64,000 nt of DNA, taken from Pseudomonas sp. P5_109. Its GTDB lineage: Bacteria > Pseudomonadota > Gammaproteobacteria > Pseudomonadales > Pseudomonadaceae. A program made the translations under genes and the position numbers. Positions 22,611 to 32,112 of the stretch are shown here, piece by piece. The notes under the pieces were generated by a model. The model saw nothing but the letters and a program-made list of their open reading frames with translations, did not search any database and had not been told where the DNA came from. Numbering within the stretch: position 1 is the stretch's first letter; each line of letters begins with the position of its first letter. The DNA is taken from the NCBI RefSeq assembly GCF_034009455.1, contig NZ_CP125380.1:3919501-3983500 (forward strand), written 5' to 3'.

Positions 22611-25565
22611 TCAGAGATTGGTAGTCATCTTGATGACGCTGTCCACGTTCCAGGTTTCTCCGGGCTGAGTCGTGTGCGTGACGCCGCCCATGGTGCTGAC
22701 CGCGCTGCCGGCAACACTGTAATAGTCCTTGTTGTAGTAGGGCGCGTTGGCCACGTAGAAACCGCAATCGGCATAACCTGGGTGCTTCAAGATCTGAACG
22801 CTCGCGGAGATCCCGGTAGGCCCCCAAATCTGGGAATCAGGCAGCCACCCCAAAGTGGCTATCTGCGGAAAGCCCTCGACAGACACATCCTCTTTGCCAA
22901 CATAGGGCGAGCGCAGCGCGGTATTGGTAATCACCTCGCCCGTCGAGTCATCCAGCAGGCGCTTGATTGGCAGCATGGTGAGCATTGCGGCCTCCAGCAC
23001 CAGCGATTGCGACCACACGACCTTTTGTGACATGTCGATCTTCGCGTGGCCACTTTCATGACTGAGCACCAAGCTCTGCGACCGCGTGGCCACCGCCGTT
23101 TGGGTGTTGCACTTGAACAGCGTCGAGCGCTGGACATACTGCAACTTCTTGCCGACGTAGGTCGCCACCGTGCCCATCGGGATTTCGACGCCATCGAGCA
23201 GCAATATCGCCGTGCTCTTGACCTCATCGCCGTGAAAGCCACCGATGTAGTCCGGCGCACCCTGTTCCTTGATCGCGCAAGTAATCTCGCCGCCATTGAG
23301 CAGCGCCTTGCCCGAGCGCGAGCGGACGAACGAGATCGCCACCGGGTCCAAGTCGGCCTCGTAGGCGTGTTTCAACCGCCACAAATCCGCATTGCCATAG
23401 GCATCCGCCCCGGTAGGGTCAAACGGCTTGTACTCATAGCCCAGAGTGAACTCCAAGTACTTTTTCGAGGTGGCCTTGCTGCCTTTGATAAAGGTGCTGA
23501 CCAGAGTCGCCCCGACCTTGACCACGACATCATCCGGCGCCAGTGTCGAAACCACCGTCGCGCCTGGCTCGGAGGCGCGCGGAAAACCACAGAGCGAGCC
23601 GAAGTCGTTAGCGCCGTTCCAGTAGAACATCGGTAGCTGATTGGGCAGGCCTCGAAAGCGGTCCGGGCTGGGAGACTCGTAATAGACCCCTCCCTTCACT
23701 GCCGTAGCCGGGGTGTCACCGGTCGTTACCGCGGCCGATAGGTCAAGGTAGGCAACGTTGAAGCCGGTGCTGGTGAAAGAAAACGAGCCTGGGGTGATCT
23801 TGATCCGCCCCTGCCCACTGTTAGTGGGCAGAATCAAATAGTTGTCCCAGGCCAGCGTTCGGGTAGTCGGGTCAAAGGTGATATTGATCGGCGCCTGTTT
23901 CAGCCAGACTTCGCCCAGGTACGTGTTCAGCGGCCTTCGATTGGCCAGCGCACCGCCATACCCAGCCCCATCATTGATAAACAGGTAGAGCTTGTTGTCA
24001 TCGACGAATGCGCCCGAAGCGATGCTACCGCCAACACTCGAATAGCCGGCGGTGGTGACTTCGGCCACCAACTTCCCGCCGACCAGCTCGGCGCCCAGAT
24101 CGACGTAAAGCGCCTGGCCTAGGGGGACCGTCACATCTGTAAGACCCGCGATCACCAGCGTAGTGTTGCCCACACCCCGCGCAACACGAAGATCGCCAAA
24201 CGACATAACGCACGCCGTTCCGCTGAGAAGGAACCGGCTAATGTCGCCAATCACCTGATAGGCCGCACGCACCGTGCGGTTCTTCAACGTTTGATCAATG
24301 GAATCAACGGAGGCTTCCTGCCGGGCCAGAGGGCCACCAAGCCCGGAGGTGCCGTTGATCAACAGATACACCTTCCGATCCGTGACGAACGCACCAGAGG
24401 CCAACATCCCGGCCGTAAAACCACCGGTCGTTACTTGCGGAACCAGCTGACCGCTCTCATTGGGAGCACTGTCAAGATCCACATAGATCGCTTCGCCGAA
24501 CGGCACATTCTGCCCACTGACTGGGGCTACCTTTTTCGACGAAAAGGTCAAACCACCGGTGACCGTCAGTTCCGAAAAACTGATTGAGTAGGTGCTTGGC
24601 GTACCCACGTTGCGCTGCAGCTTGGTCGCCCGGCCCACCACGTGCCAGCCGGCCCGGTCCAGGGTGTTCTGCAACGCGCCGGTCAAGGCCGCACGCGACA
24701 CGACCCCATCGCCCACGGAGTGGTACTGGGGATACAGCGCCCCACCGACGACGCCGTTGAGGCAGGTGAACAGAATAATTTTGCTGTCTTCGATGTAGGA
24801 GCCCGGCGGGTTAGCAATCGCCGTCAGTGGGAGCGACGACACGTGCACCAGGTACTCGCCGCCGACCAAGGGCTCAGCCAGATCCACATAAGCACATTTT
24901 CCGTCGGGTACCACCAGGTCAGTCACGGCCTGAACGTTGGCTCGGGCCTTGCCGGTGCCGGTAAAGATATAGAGCCGGCCCCAGCTCACCGTGAAATCCA
25001 GACTCAAGGCACCCTTTTCGACCTTCGTCGTGCGCCCGGACAACTGATAGTTACTCCGCCGGGCAATGTCCAGAATGGCGCTACTGGGATAACGTTTAAT
25101 TTCAAGTGGTACGCCGCCGTTGTTCAAATACAGGATCAGCGATTGACTCCACTCAGGGCTGGGCACGCTGAAATAGCGACCGGATGCGGTGTTGCTGATG
25201 CCCGCTGAGGTATTGGGGTAGATCCCCGACGACAGCTGGGCCGCATCCCTGGCGGCCTCCGCACGGTCGGCAGCGGAGACCGCCGCGTTCAAAACGTCGC
25301 CGGGGTCGGTGGTGACGATCCCTCGCAGCAACGGCGCCACATAACCACCGCGACTGATCGCAACGTCAATCTTTCGCTCTTTCGTATAGAAGAACACTCC
25401 CGCATTGGCATCGGCATACGCAGGGTTCGCCAGCGGCACATACGTGTTCTCGTCACTGTACAAATTCGCCAGAGTCGAGGTGCCGCTGATGTACACGTTT
25501 ATCGTTGCACCAGGCAGCAGAGCGCCGTCCTCAGCCCTGGCGGCGAAGAATTGAATAGGTTGCAT
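22611..25565 (-). CDS. Tailspike/tail fibre protein with internal repeats
   Basis: 984 residues. Residues 1-95 are a virion-binding domain (MQPIQFFAARAEDGALLPGA, ERKIDVAISRGGYVAPLLRG). Four repeats of about 110-130 residues follow, with matching strands such as GKCAYVDLAEPLVGGEYLV, GEAIYVDLDSAPNESGQLV and GQALYVDLGAELVGGKLVA. The C-terminal third has the segments GGFHGDEV and LSHESGHAKI; their acidic and His residues could be catalytic, but I cannot assign an enzyme class. It determines host binding, probably to a surface glycan. It is last in the tail operon and followed by a terminator. Confidence 0.75.
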   Translation of the reverse strand: MQPIQFFAARAEDGALLPGATINVYISGTSTLANLYSDENTYVPLANPAYADANAGVFFYTKERKIDVAISRGGYVAPLLRGIVTTDPGDVLNAAVSAADRAEAARDAAQLSSGIYPNTSAGISNTASGRYFSVPSPEWSQSLILYLNNGGVPLEIKRYPSSAILDIARRSNYQLSGRTTKVEKGALSLDFTVSWGRLYIFTGTGKARANVQAVTDLVVPDGKCAYVDLAEPLVGGEYLVHVSSLPLTAIANPPGSYIEDSKIILFTCLNGVVGGALYPQYHSVGDGVVSRAALTGALQNTLDRAGWHVVGRATKLQRNVGTPSTYSISFSELTVTGGLTFSSKKVAPVSGQNVPFGEAIYVDLDSAPNESGQLVPQVTTGGFTAGMLASGAFVTDRKVYLLINGTSGLGGPLARQEASVDSIDQTLKNRTVRAAYQVIGDISRFLLSGTACVMSFGDLRVARGVGNTTLVIAGLTDVTVPLGQALYVDLGAELVGGKLVAEVTTAGYSSVGGSIASGAFVDDNKLYLFINDGAGYGGALANRRPLNTYLGEVWLKQAPINITFDPTTRTLAWDNYLILPTNSGQGRIKITPGSFSFTSTGFNVAYLDLSAAVTTGDTPATAVKGGVYYESPSPDRFRGLPNQLPMFYWNGANDFGSLCGFPRASEPGATVVSTLAPDDVVVKVGATLVSTFIKGSKATSKKYLEFTLGYEYKPFDPTGADAYGNADLWRLKHAYEADLDPVAISFVRSRSGKALLNGGEITCAIKEQGAPDYIGGFHGDEVKSTAILLLDGVEIPMGTVATYVGKKLQYVQRSTLFKCNTQTAVATRSQSLVLSHESGHAKIDMSQKVVWSQSLVLEAAMLTMLPIKRLLDDSTGEVITNTALRSPYVGKEDVSVEGFPQIATLGWLPDSQIWGPTGISASVQILKHPGYADCGFYVANAPYYNKDYYSVAGSAVSTMGGVTHTTQPGETWNVDSVIKMTTNL

Positions 25566-25577
25566 ATCGAGTCTCTG

Positions 25578-28115
25578 TCAGGTGTTGAAGGTAATTGCCG
25601 GGGCAAAGTTGAGCTGACTGCGGGTGCTGCTCCAGGTGTCGTAAGCGGCGGCGCAAAGGTAGTAGGTAGTGCCGGCGGTCAAGCCAGTGATCTGTGCCGT
25701 TCGCGACATGCCTTGGTAGCCAACGGTCCCGGCGATGGCCGGATCAAAATCGGCGGCCGTTGAGTACACAAACAGGTAGCCGGCAGCGTCTGCAGCGTTG
25801 CTAGCATCGCAACTCACATCAGCCGAGGTACCGCTCACGGTGGCCGCGGTCCCGTTCACGGCGGCCGGTGCGCTGTTGGAGACCAGCAGCGAGGCCGATG
25901 GAGCACCGCCAGCTGCGTTGCGCTCGATGATCTCGACGCGGTAGCTGCGAATCAGCGCACCATCGACCAGCGCATCGTCGCGTTGGTAGGTGAAGGCCGT
26001 GCTGGTGGTCGTCACCTGACGCAGCAGCACATTGCTGCCCGCGTTGCGGATCCGCACCAGCCGATCCTCCGCACGAGCCCCCGCCGTCCAGCTGACGGTG
26101 AAATACGGCGCTTCGAATGGACCGACCAATGCCAGGTTCTGCGCCGGCGCAGGGACCACCCGCGCGGGCGACAAGGTGACGCTGTACGCCGTGACGTCCG
26201 CCAGATCCTCCAACGCCCGACCGTACACGTTGAACGAGCGAAACTTGACCCATACCGTTCTGCCGATCTGATCCCGGGCGTAGCTGTATTTCCAGACCGC
26301 GTCGTCCAGGCGTACAAACGGTGCTCCGCTGGGATGATTGGCCACCGCCGAGCTCAGCCGCCCGCGTCGCAGGTAGCCCAACTGATAAGCCCCCACGCCG
26401 GTCAGCGTGGCATCGCGATAACTGAGCAGTTCTCCGTCCACCCAGCACAGGGTGGCGCCGCTGTCAGCCTCGGCGGTAGTCGCGGCCGCCAGTTCGTCCG
26501 GTGCCGCCAGTTGCACGGACAGGGTATTGACCGTGTCCGGATCGTTGCCGTCCGCCAGGGCGGCTGAAAGCTGCCCCATACGTGCCCGACCATAGATGGT
26601 TTCAACCATCCGATAGCTGTCACCGTCGGCACTGATCCAGATCTCACAGCCACCCCAGTTGGGGCTCGCACCGGCCACGGCGCCCCACACTTGCAACTCA
26701 CCGGCGAGCAACAGGCTTTCGGGTGGGTTGAACATGATCGGTGCCAGTACCGGACCGGGTGCGGCGTTCTGATTGCTTTGAAAACCACTTTTGCTTTGCA
26801 CCGGGTAATTGGGCGCGCTGCCGACACCCAACAACGCGTCCTCGGCGACCACCGCCAACTTACCCTCTTCGTCCTCCTCGACCGAGATCAAACGGACCAA
26901 GCGCTGCTGCAGGTTTAAGCCTGGTTCGGTGATGGTGACCAGATCCATCGGCTCCAGCAGCACATGCTGCCAACCCAGGGAAAACTGGTATTCATTGCGC
27001 ACGTACAGCTTGCGCTGCACCAGCAACTGCGCGGCATGCGCGCCGATCGCCACATCGCAAATCTCATAGGCCTTGATCGTCTCCATCGGTCGCGAGCCGA
27101 ACTGCTCGATGGCCGCCTGATCGGTGCCGCGCACCACATCGGTGTTGTACTCGTGAGCGCGATCGAGGATCTCCAGCGAGACTTCGTTGTAGCTGTCCGC
27201 CTGGCTCTTGATCTTGAGTGAGACCGGTGGCTCGCCCTCCTCGGCGAGAAAATCATCATCGGTCAGATCTGCCACTGGCGTGACATCCGGGTACCAGGTC
27301 ACGCCGTTGCCGGTCACGACCTGATCGCCATAGGGAATGACCTTGAGCTGACCGGCCGACCAGACCAACTCGCTGTTGGTCAGTTGCAGCCAGCGAGCGA
27401 TCGCTTCACTGGCCGGTGACTGCTCATCGAGCACCGGGCTCAACAACAGGTTTTCAGCCAAACAGTAATTGCGATAATTGCTCAGGTCGGCCACCCACCA
27501 TGGGTTGAATCCAATGCCGTCCAAAGGATCGAGCAGTAACCCTGGCAAGAACTCCCCGGGATTGGCGTCCGGCAACCCTGGCACTTGATAGGGACCGTCC
27601 ACCTCGAACGTGTGGTTCTGCACCCCGGCGCTATCGTTGAGCAGGTACCGACCGGCATACACATAGGCGGTGTCCGCGTAGGCGATGGCCTCGGCGGGAT
27701 GCTTGGTTTGAAGAAAGCCCCACACCGGTTGGTCCCGATCACCCCGGGCAAAGCTGAAACCCGCCTGAGCCAAGGCCGACTGAGTTACCCCGTTGATGAC
27801 CTTTTCAGTAAACACTTCCTTGTCACGAAAAATGCGGTGAACCGCACCCAACGTCCCACGACCAATCGCGAGGATCAGCGCCGCGTAGTAGGTGTAGGTG
27901 GTGTCTTTTTGGGTCGCCCCGCCGCCGCCCTTGCCGCCCGATTTCTTCTTCGTGGTCTTCGCCACGGCTTCGAAGTCGGTGTAGTAAATCAGGTTGGGGC
28001 TGATGCGATTTCGGCCGGCAATCCAGGCGATCGGCTTGCCGCTGGCACTGCTCTGCACTTGCAGCGCATTGATGCGCGTGGCGCTGGTGGAAATGGTGCT
28101 ACTGCTGCCCCCCAT
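25578..28115 (-). CDS. Tail tip attachment protein (GTA/Phage-tail_3-like, gpJ analogue)
   Basis: 845 residues from the ATG at 28113-28115, which has GGAG 7 bp upstream; upstream in-frame ATGs lie deep in the preceding gene. The N-terminal half carries tail-hub segments (IYYTDFEAVA, NPWWVADLSNYRNYCLAE, SYNEVSLEILDRAHEYN). The C-terminal half has fibronectin-like beta domains (residues about 620-840). It overlaps the NlpC/P60 gene by 17 bp. Proteins of this type form the tail tip and contact the receptor in siphophages and gene transfer agents. Confidence 0.8.
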   Translation of the reverse strand: MGGSSSTISTSATRINALQVQSSASGKPIAWIAGRNRISPNLIYYTDFEAVAKTTKKKSGGKGGGGATQKDTTYTYYAALILAIGRGTLGAVHRIFRDKEVFTEKVINGVTQSALAQAGFSFARGDRDQPVWGFLQTKHPAEAIAYADTAYVYAGRYLLNDSAGVQNHTFEVDGPYQVPGLPDANPGEFLPGLLLDPLDGIGFNPWWVADLSNYRNYCLAENLLLSPVLDEQSPASEAIARWLQLTNSELVWSAGQLKVIPYGDQVVTGNGVTWYPDVTPVADLTDDDFLAEEGEPPVSLKIKSQADSYNEVSLEILDRAHEYNTDVVRGTDQAAIEQFGSRPMETIKAYEICDVAIGAHAAQLLVQRKLYVRNEYQFSLGWQHVLLEPMDLVTITEPGLNLQQRLVRLISVEEDEEGKLAVVAEDALLGVGSAPNYPVQSKSGFQSNQNAAPGPVLAPIMFNPPESLLLAGELQVWGAVAGASPNWGGCEIWISADGDSYRMVETIYGRARMGQLSAALADGNDPDTVNTLSVQLAAPDELAAATTAEADSGATLCWVDGELLSYRDATLTGVGAYQLGYLRRGRLSSAVANHPSGAPFVRLDDAVWKYSYARDQIGRTVWVKFRSFNVYGRALEDLADVTAYSVTLSPARVVPAPAQNLALVGPFEAPYFTVSWTAGARAEDRLVRIRNAGSNVLLRQVTTTSTAFTYQRDDALVDGALIRSYRVEIIERNAAGGAPSASLLVSNSAPAAVNGTAATVSGTSADVSCDASNAADAAGYLFVYSTAADFDPAIAGTVGYQGMSRTAQITGLTAGTTYYLCAAAYDTWSSTRSQLNFAPAITFNT

Positions 28116-28557
28116 CGCTGACTCCATATAGGTTGAGTGTGTAATAACGCACCAGCTGGCTAGCCAGCCGTTCCTCGCGCATGTCTGCGTATTCCACGCC
28201 GATATCGCGGTAGGCATGGATGACCCGGTGTTCATCGATCACCACCGCGCCGTGGCTGTACGTGCGACCGAAACGCCACACCGCCATGTCGCCGCGCTGC
28301 GGTGTCTCCACCGGGTGGCCGTACCGGTCGAGCCAGTCCAGGTAGCGTTCCTCGCTGCGATGCAGGTGCCAGTCCTGGGCATAGGGTCCGGGGTCAATCA
28401 TGGGCATCAGCCCGACCGCGTTGTAGACCTCGATCAGCAGCCAGGCACAGTCGACACCAACACCCAGCAAGTGCTGACGGTGCTGGTACGGTGTACGCAG
28501 CCAGCGTTCGGCCTCGGCCACAACGGCCGCCCGCTGTTGAGCTTCAAGCGCATTCAT
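28099..28557 (-). CDS. NlpC/P60-family tail peptidase
   Basis: 152 residues. Catalytic Cys lies in GVDCAWLLIEVY (about 40-51) and the His in YSHGAVVIDEHRVIHAY, as in phage NlpC/P60 tail proteins (lambda gpK-like). It hydrolyses peptidoglycan crosslinks during DNA entry or helps tail-tip assembly. It overlaps genes on both sides (4 bp with the upstream, 17 bp with the downstream). Confidence 0.85.
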   Translation of the reverse strand: MNALEAQQRAAVVAEAERWLRTPYQHRQHLLGVGVDCAWLLIEVYNAVGLMPMIDPGPYAQDWHLHRSEERYLDWLDRYGHPVETPQRGDMAVWRFGRTYSHGAVVIDEHRVIHAYRDIGVEYADMREERLASQLVRYYTLNLYGVSDGGQQ

Positions 28558-29417
28558 ATGGACGTCTCCGCGACCGGGATGAAGGGCATGCCGCGATAAC
28601 GCACGCGGTTGCCGAACTTGTTGGTGCAGGCATCCAGCGTGCGCGGGCAGCCCGGATAAATCAGGAACTGGTCGCCCGGGACGGGCACCGCGGGCACGCC
28701 GAGGATCATCGTGACCGCGCCGTCACCGGTCTGCCGCCGCACCGTGCGGGCCACACCGGCGTTCGCCCCGTTGACGAATCGAATCACCCCCTGGTCGAAC
28801 CAGCCCTGCTCCGCTATCACGTTGGAGTTGATCCGCAGGGCGGTATTGCTGCCGGCCTGGACGGTGCCGGCTGTCTGGAACAACGCCCGATTCACCCCGC
28901 AATCGGCGCTGTACACCGTGCGCAAACACGACGGCTGATACACGCCCCGAGGGACTTTGGTATCCAGCAACTCCATCGGCGACTTGACTGTCACGGTTGC
29001 CTGCTCACGATCGACGGGATCGACCTCCGCCACCCGGCCGATGAAGCGCGTCACCGTTCCAATCACCGGCTTCCCCCAGTCCGCCATGAAGGCTCGGGCC
29101 AGATTTAACGTCGCGCCATCGAAGCCGCCGCCGGCAATGAACGGCAGCACCGACTCCCCCAGCACCGTGTCGTTCAGCCCGGCGGTGAAGGTGACGTTCA
29201 AGGTATCGACCTCAATGCCGCGCACCGCCCGCACCCCGGTGCGCTTGATCAGCGGGCCGCTGGCCGAGTAGTTCTGCCCGGCGTGGTAAATCTGCAGGCC
29301 GGCATCGGTGTAGCGCAGCACTTGGCCGCTGGCCAAGGCAATCGTGTACAGGTCGGCCATCACGAAGCTGCGCGCCGTGGCCAAGAACTGTTTCAACTCT
29401 GGGCTGGCATCGATCAT
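28554..29417 (-). CDS. DUF2163 tail-tip protein (baseplate hub-like)
   Basis: 287 residues from the ATG at 29415-29417, which overlaps the previous stop (ATGA). The frame upstream of this is a shadow of that gene. The N-terminal part (LKQFLATARSFVMADLYTIA) and the C-terminal Cys-containing segment (CLRTVYSADCGVN, YPGCPRTLDACTNKF) match DUF2163 proteins found beside DUF2460 and NlpC/P60 in GTA-like tails. In GTA structures this protein sits in the hub and binds a metal cluster through such cysteines. Confidence 0.85.
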   Translation of the reverse strand: MIDASPELKQFLATARSFVMADLYTIALASGQVLRYTDAGLQIYHAGQNYSASGPLIKRTGVRAVRGIEVDTLNVTFTAGLNDTVLGESVLPFIAGGGFDGATLNLARAFMADWGKPVIGTVTRFIGRVAEVDPVDREQATVTVKSPMELLDTKVPRGVYQPSCLRTVYSADCGVNRALFQTAGTVQAGSNTALRINSNVIAEQGWFDQGVIRFVNGANAGVARTVRRQTGDGAVTMILGVPAVPVPGDQFLIYPGCPRTLDACTNKFGNRVRYRGMPFIPVAETSI

Positions 29418-30064
29418 GGTTTGATACTCGTAAAGGCGATGTTCTTCATTTCCCAAATCGTCCGAAACGGCTGGGCGCCATCCAGCGAGTCGGCATCGAA
29501 GGCACAGCGGAAATAGAACGCGCCGCTCCACACCAGTGACGCCCCGTTGGGCGGCGGCACGGCAAAAGTGATGCGCCCCAGCTCGTCCACGTTGTAGCTC
29601 GAAACCGGTGCTCCACCGACCGTCAGCGCATCGATGTTGACGACGCCATACACTGGCTCGACCCAACTGCCAATGGCACGGGAAAGCTGAAAGGTGACGG
29701 TGGTTCCGTCGCCGGTACCGAATCGCTGAAGTTTCACCAGGTGATCGGAGCGATCGAAGTACAGGAACTCGCCGAACTGGCCTTTGCGGCTGTTGAAGAA
29801 GTCCATCAGCCGCGTCCACTCATCCAGACCCGGCCGTTTGCGCACCGCGTTGTAGCTGATCTGGAACGACCACAAGGGCGCCGAGTAATACGCGGTGGTG
29901 CGACGTCGGCCGCTGGCCGCCCTTTGCACCCCTGTACTCCACTCCGGTGCCTTTTTCGACAGCAGTGTTTGCCCCGGCATGCGCGGCAACACCCCGTCGC
30001 TCACCTCACCCACGTCTGGATAACTGGCGATCCAGCGTGGTGGCCAGAACGGACCTAATGGCAT
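29414..30064 (-). CDS. DUF2460 distal tail protein
   Basis: 216 residues, family-typical length. ISYNAVRKRPGLDEWTRLMDFFNSRKGQFGEFLYFDR is the conserved core, followed by VTFQLSRAIG. In GTA and related siphophages this is the distal tail protein joining the tube to the tip. It is first of the DUF2460-DUF2163-NlpC/P60-tip set and overlaps the next gene by 4 bp. Confidence 0.87.
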   Translation of the reverse strand: MPLGPFWPPRWIASYPDVGEVSDGVLPRMPGQTLLSKKAPEWSTGVQRAASGRRRTTAYYSAPLWSFQISYNAVRKRPGLDEWTRLMDFFNSRKGQFGEFLYFDRSDHLVKLQRFGTGDGTTVTFQLSRAIGSWVEPVYGVVNIDALTVGGAPVSSYNVDELGRITFAVPPPNGASLVWSGAFYFRCAFDADSLDGAQPFRTIWEMKNIAFTSIKP

Positions 30065-30073
30065 GATTCCCCC

Positions 30074-31969
30074 CTATGCCTTGATGGCACCGTTGCGCCG
30101 CATTTTTTGCATTTCTTCGGCAAACGCCCGGGCATTGCGCCGGATGTCTGCCGGCGTCATCCGGCCGCTGTAATCGTTGTAGTGGTAGGTGCCACCGCCC
30201 CCCAGTTGTCCGTCGCCATTCGCCGCCTGGCGGATGACGTTGGCGTACTGTTTGGGCAGCACCATTTCCTGTTCGTGAAGTTGGGTCATCGGGTTGGTAC
30301 CCGCCGGAATGTCGTAGCCGCCTTCGGCCGACGCCACATTTTTCACCATGCCAAACACGAAGGCGCCGGCCGCCGCCGCGGCAGCGACTCCCAGCACGGG
30401 ACCGATAATGGGAATCGCCGACATGGCCGCGAAGGCCCCTGCCATCGCTTGCCAGGCACTGGCGATGATGTTCTTCATCGTGGCCGCGCCCCAGATCGCC
30501 ACGGACATCGCCGCACCACCCGCCTCGGCCGCAGTACGCACACCAACGCCGGCCACGGTCGCTCCAGTCTTGGCGGTTTCCCCGAACATCCAGGCCATTA
30601 CAGGGGCGGTGACCATGTTCTCGATGAACGCGTTACCGATGCTGCCAAATATCCCGTTGAGCAAACCTTGGGTGGACATAGTGCCGGTCAAAATGCCATT
30701 CAGGCCGCCAGCCCAACTGGAGCGAACACTGCCGACCATCCCGGTCCAGTTACTCTGAGACTCCATCGTTTGCTGACGGCCGATGACCGCCATGCTGTTG
30801 CGGTGGGTCTGTTCCAGCGCCAGGATCTGTTGCTGCACCTGCTGCAGGGCGACCGGATTACGATCAGGATCTTGTTCCAGCAACTTCTTGCGCTGCTCCA
30901 GAGCCGCCGCTTCGATTGCGTATCGCTGTTGCTCGAACTCGGCCTGCGATTGCAGCAGCTGCCCCTGAGTGATCAGGTTCGCTTGCAGATCCAGTTGGGC
31001 CATCTGCTCGGCATGGGTAATGTCTGCGAGCCGCGCTTGTTGATCAGCCGCCAACTGTTGCTGCTTCATGTTGGTGATTTGCTGCTGCTTCTCACGCTCG
31101 ATCGCAACCACTTCAGAGGCTGCCTGGCGATACTCTTCGCTGTCCTGTCCGTACAACTGGCGGCTGCGATCAAGTACCTGCTGGGCGATCTGCAACCGGG
31201 CATCCATGTTGTTACGGTACATCTGAGCCTGCGCCTGCAGGTCTGCAAAAGCAGAACCTTCGTCCTGCTTGCGCAAATTGGTCAGCGCGCCCAGGTAGTT
31301 GCGCTGCACGCCCAACCGCTCGGCAGCACTGAGATCGGTGCGCTGCAGGACCGCCTGCCAATAGTCGACTTCCTTCTGCAAGGAAAACTGCTGGAACGTC
31401 CCCTGCTCAGCCTGCTGCTGGGTGTGCGCAACCTTCTGCGCGTCCAGAACTTCCGCCCATTGACTGACCCGTGACTTCGAAGCCCCCCCACCTGTCGCTG
31501 TGTCCGGCTTGGCTGGTGGTGGTGGCGTGCTCCCCTTCTCCAGCTCTTTACGGTGCTCAATGGCAGCCGCATAAGCTGTTTCAAGTTTTGTCAGACGCAT
31601 TACCTCCAGGCCGTAGGCCGTCGGGCGTTGCTGCGCCTGCTGCTGGGTAGAAAGACGTGTATCGCCTGTGGCTGCCATTTCAGCGACTTTACGTCGCTGC
31701 TCTTCGATTCGAGCCAATCGCGCCTTCATGCCGGCATCGACCTGATCGATTTTGTTGGAGGTCAACTGCATGGCTTCCAAGAGCAACCGCTCTTCCTGCA
31801 ACGAGCCCTCCAACTGCGCTTTACCGCCGCCACCGCGCGCACCTTTGTTACCCAGGTTGTCCAGCATGGCCTCAAGGCGCTTGACGTTCCCGGCCACCTC
31901 ATCAACCGTCACGCCCGCGCCCGTCAACCCCTTCAACACACCGGTGAACCAACTCGCTGTCTCGGCCAA
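30074..31969 (-). CDS. Tail tape measure protein; N-terminus split by a frame change
   Basis: 631 residues from a TTG at 31967-31969. It has long coiled coils (residues about 40-110 and 160-400), a hydrophobic Ala/Gly-rich section (about 430-560), and the late segment EMVLPKQYANVIRQAA typical of tape measures. Upstream, an ATG at 32044-32046 opens MDRNIAYQFTAGTQGFDRAV in another frame, ending at TGA 31978; that reading continues naturally as SLNKTLAETASW in the annotated frame after a -1 shift. Either a one-base indel damaged the gene or the TTG start is used. The length sets the tail length. Confidence 0.75.
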   Translation of the reverse strand: MAETASWFTGVLKGLTGAGVTVDEVAGNVKRLEAMLDNLGNKGARGGGGKAQLEGSLQEERLLLEAMQLTSNKIDQVDAGMKARLARIEEQRRKVAEMAATGDTRLSTQQQAQQRPTAYGLEVMRLTKLETAYAAAIEHRKELEKGSTPPPPAKPDTATGGGASKSRVSQWAEVLDAQKVAHTQQQAEQGTFQQFSLQKEVDYWQAVLQRTDLSAAERLGVQRNYLGALTNLRKQDEGSAFADLQAQAQMYRNNMDARLQIAQQVLDRSRQLYGQDSEEYRQAASEVVAIEREKQQQITNMKQQQLAADQQARLADITHAEQMAQLDLQANLITQGQLLQSQAEFEQQRYAIEAAALEQRKKLLEQDPDRNPVALQQVQQQILALEQTHRNSMAVIGRQQTMESQSNWTGMVGSVRSSWAGGLNGILTGTMSTQGLLNGIFGSIGNAFIENMVTAPVMAWMFGETAKTGATVAGVGVRTAAEAGGAAMSVAIWGAATMKNIIASAWQAMAGAFAAMSAIPIIGPVLGVAAAAAAGAFVFGMVKNVASAEGGYDIPAGTNPMTQLHEQEMVLPKQYANVIRQAANGDGQLGGGGTYHYNDYSGRMTPADIRRNARAFAEEMQKMRRNGAIKA

Positions 31970-32069
31970 GGTTTTGTTCAGGCTGATACCGCACGATCAA
32001 AACCCTGAGTACCAGCAGTAAACTGGTACGCGATGTTCCTATCCATACCGGCACCCAAAATGCAGACAA

Positions 32070-32095
32070 TAAAAAACTCCGCCATGGCGGAGTTT
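32070..32095 (-). terminator. Rho-independent terminator of the secreted-protein moron
   Basis: On the minus strand AAACTCCGCCATGGCGGAGTTTTTTA: a perfect 8-bp stem with a T-run. It follows the 32113 gene and lies inside the tail operon, before the tape-measure gene. Confidence 0.88.
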
Positions 32096-32112
32096 GTTGG
32101 ACCAGCTTTAAA

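Noticed and set aside
23040..23080. HESGH in the tailspike as a zinc-protease motif
   Set aside because: Fits HExxH by chance pattern only; surrounding sequence lacks other metalloprotease features, so not called as an enzyme.
24025..24213. Short frames inside the tailspike gene
   Set aside because: Alternative frames of a long coding gene without own signals.
30107..31474. 455-codon ORF opposite the tape measure gene
   Set aside because: Antisense shadow with His/Arg-rich composition and no start signal.
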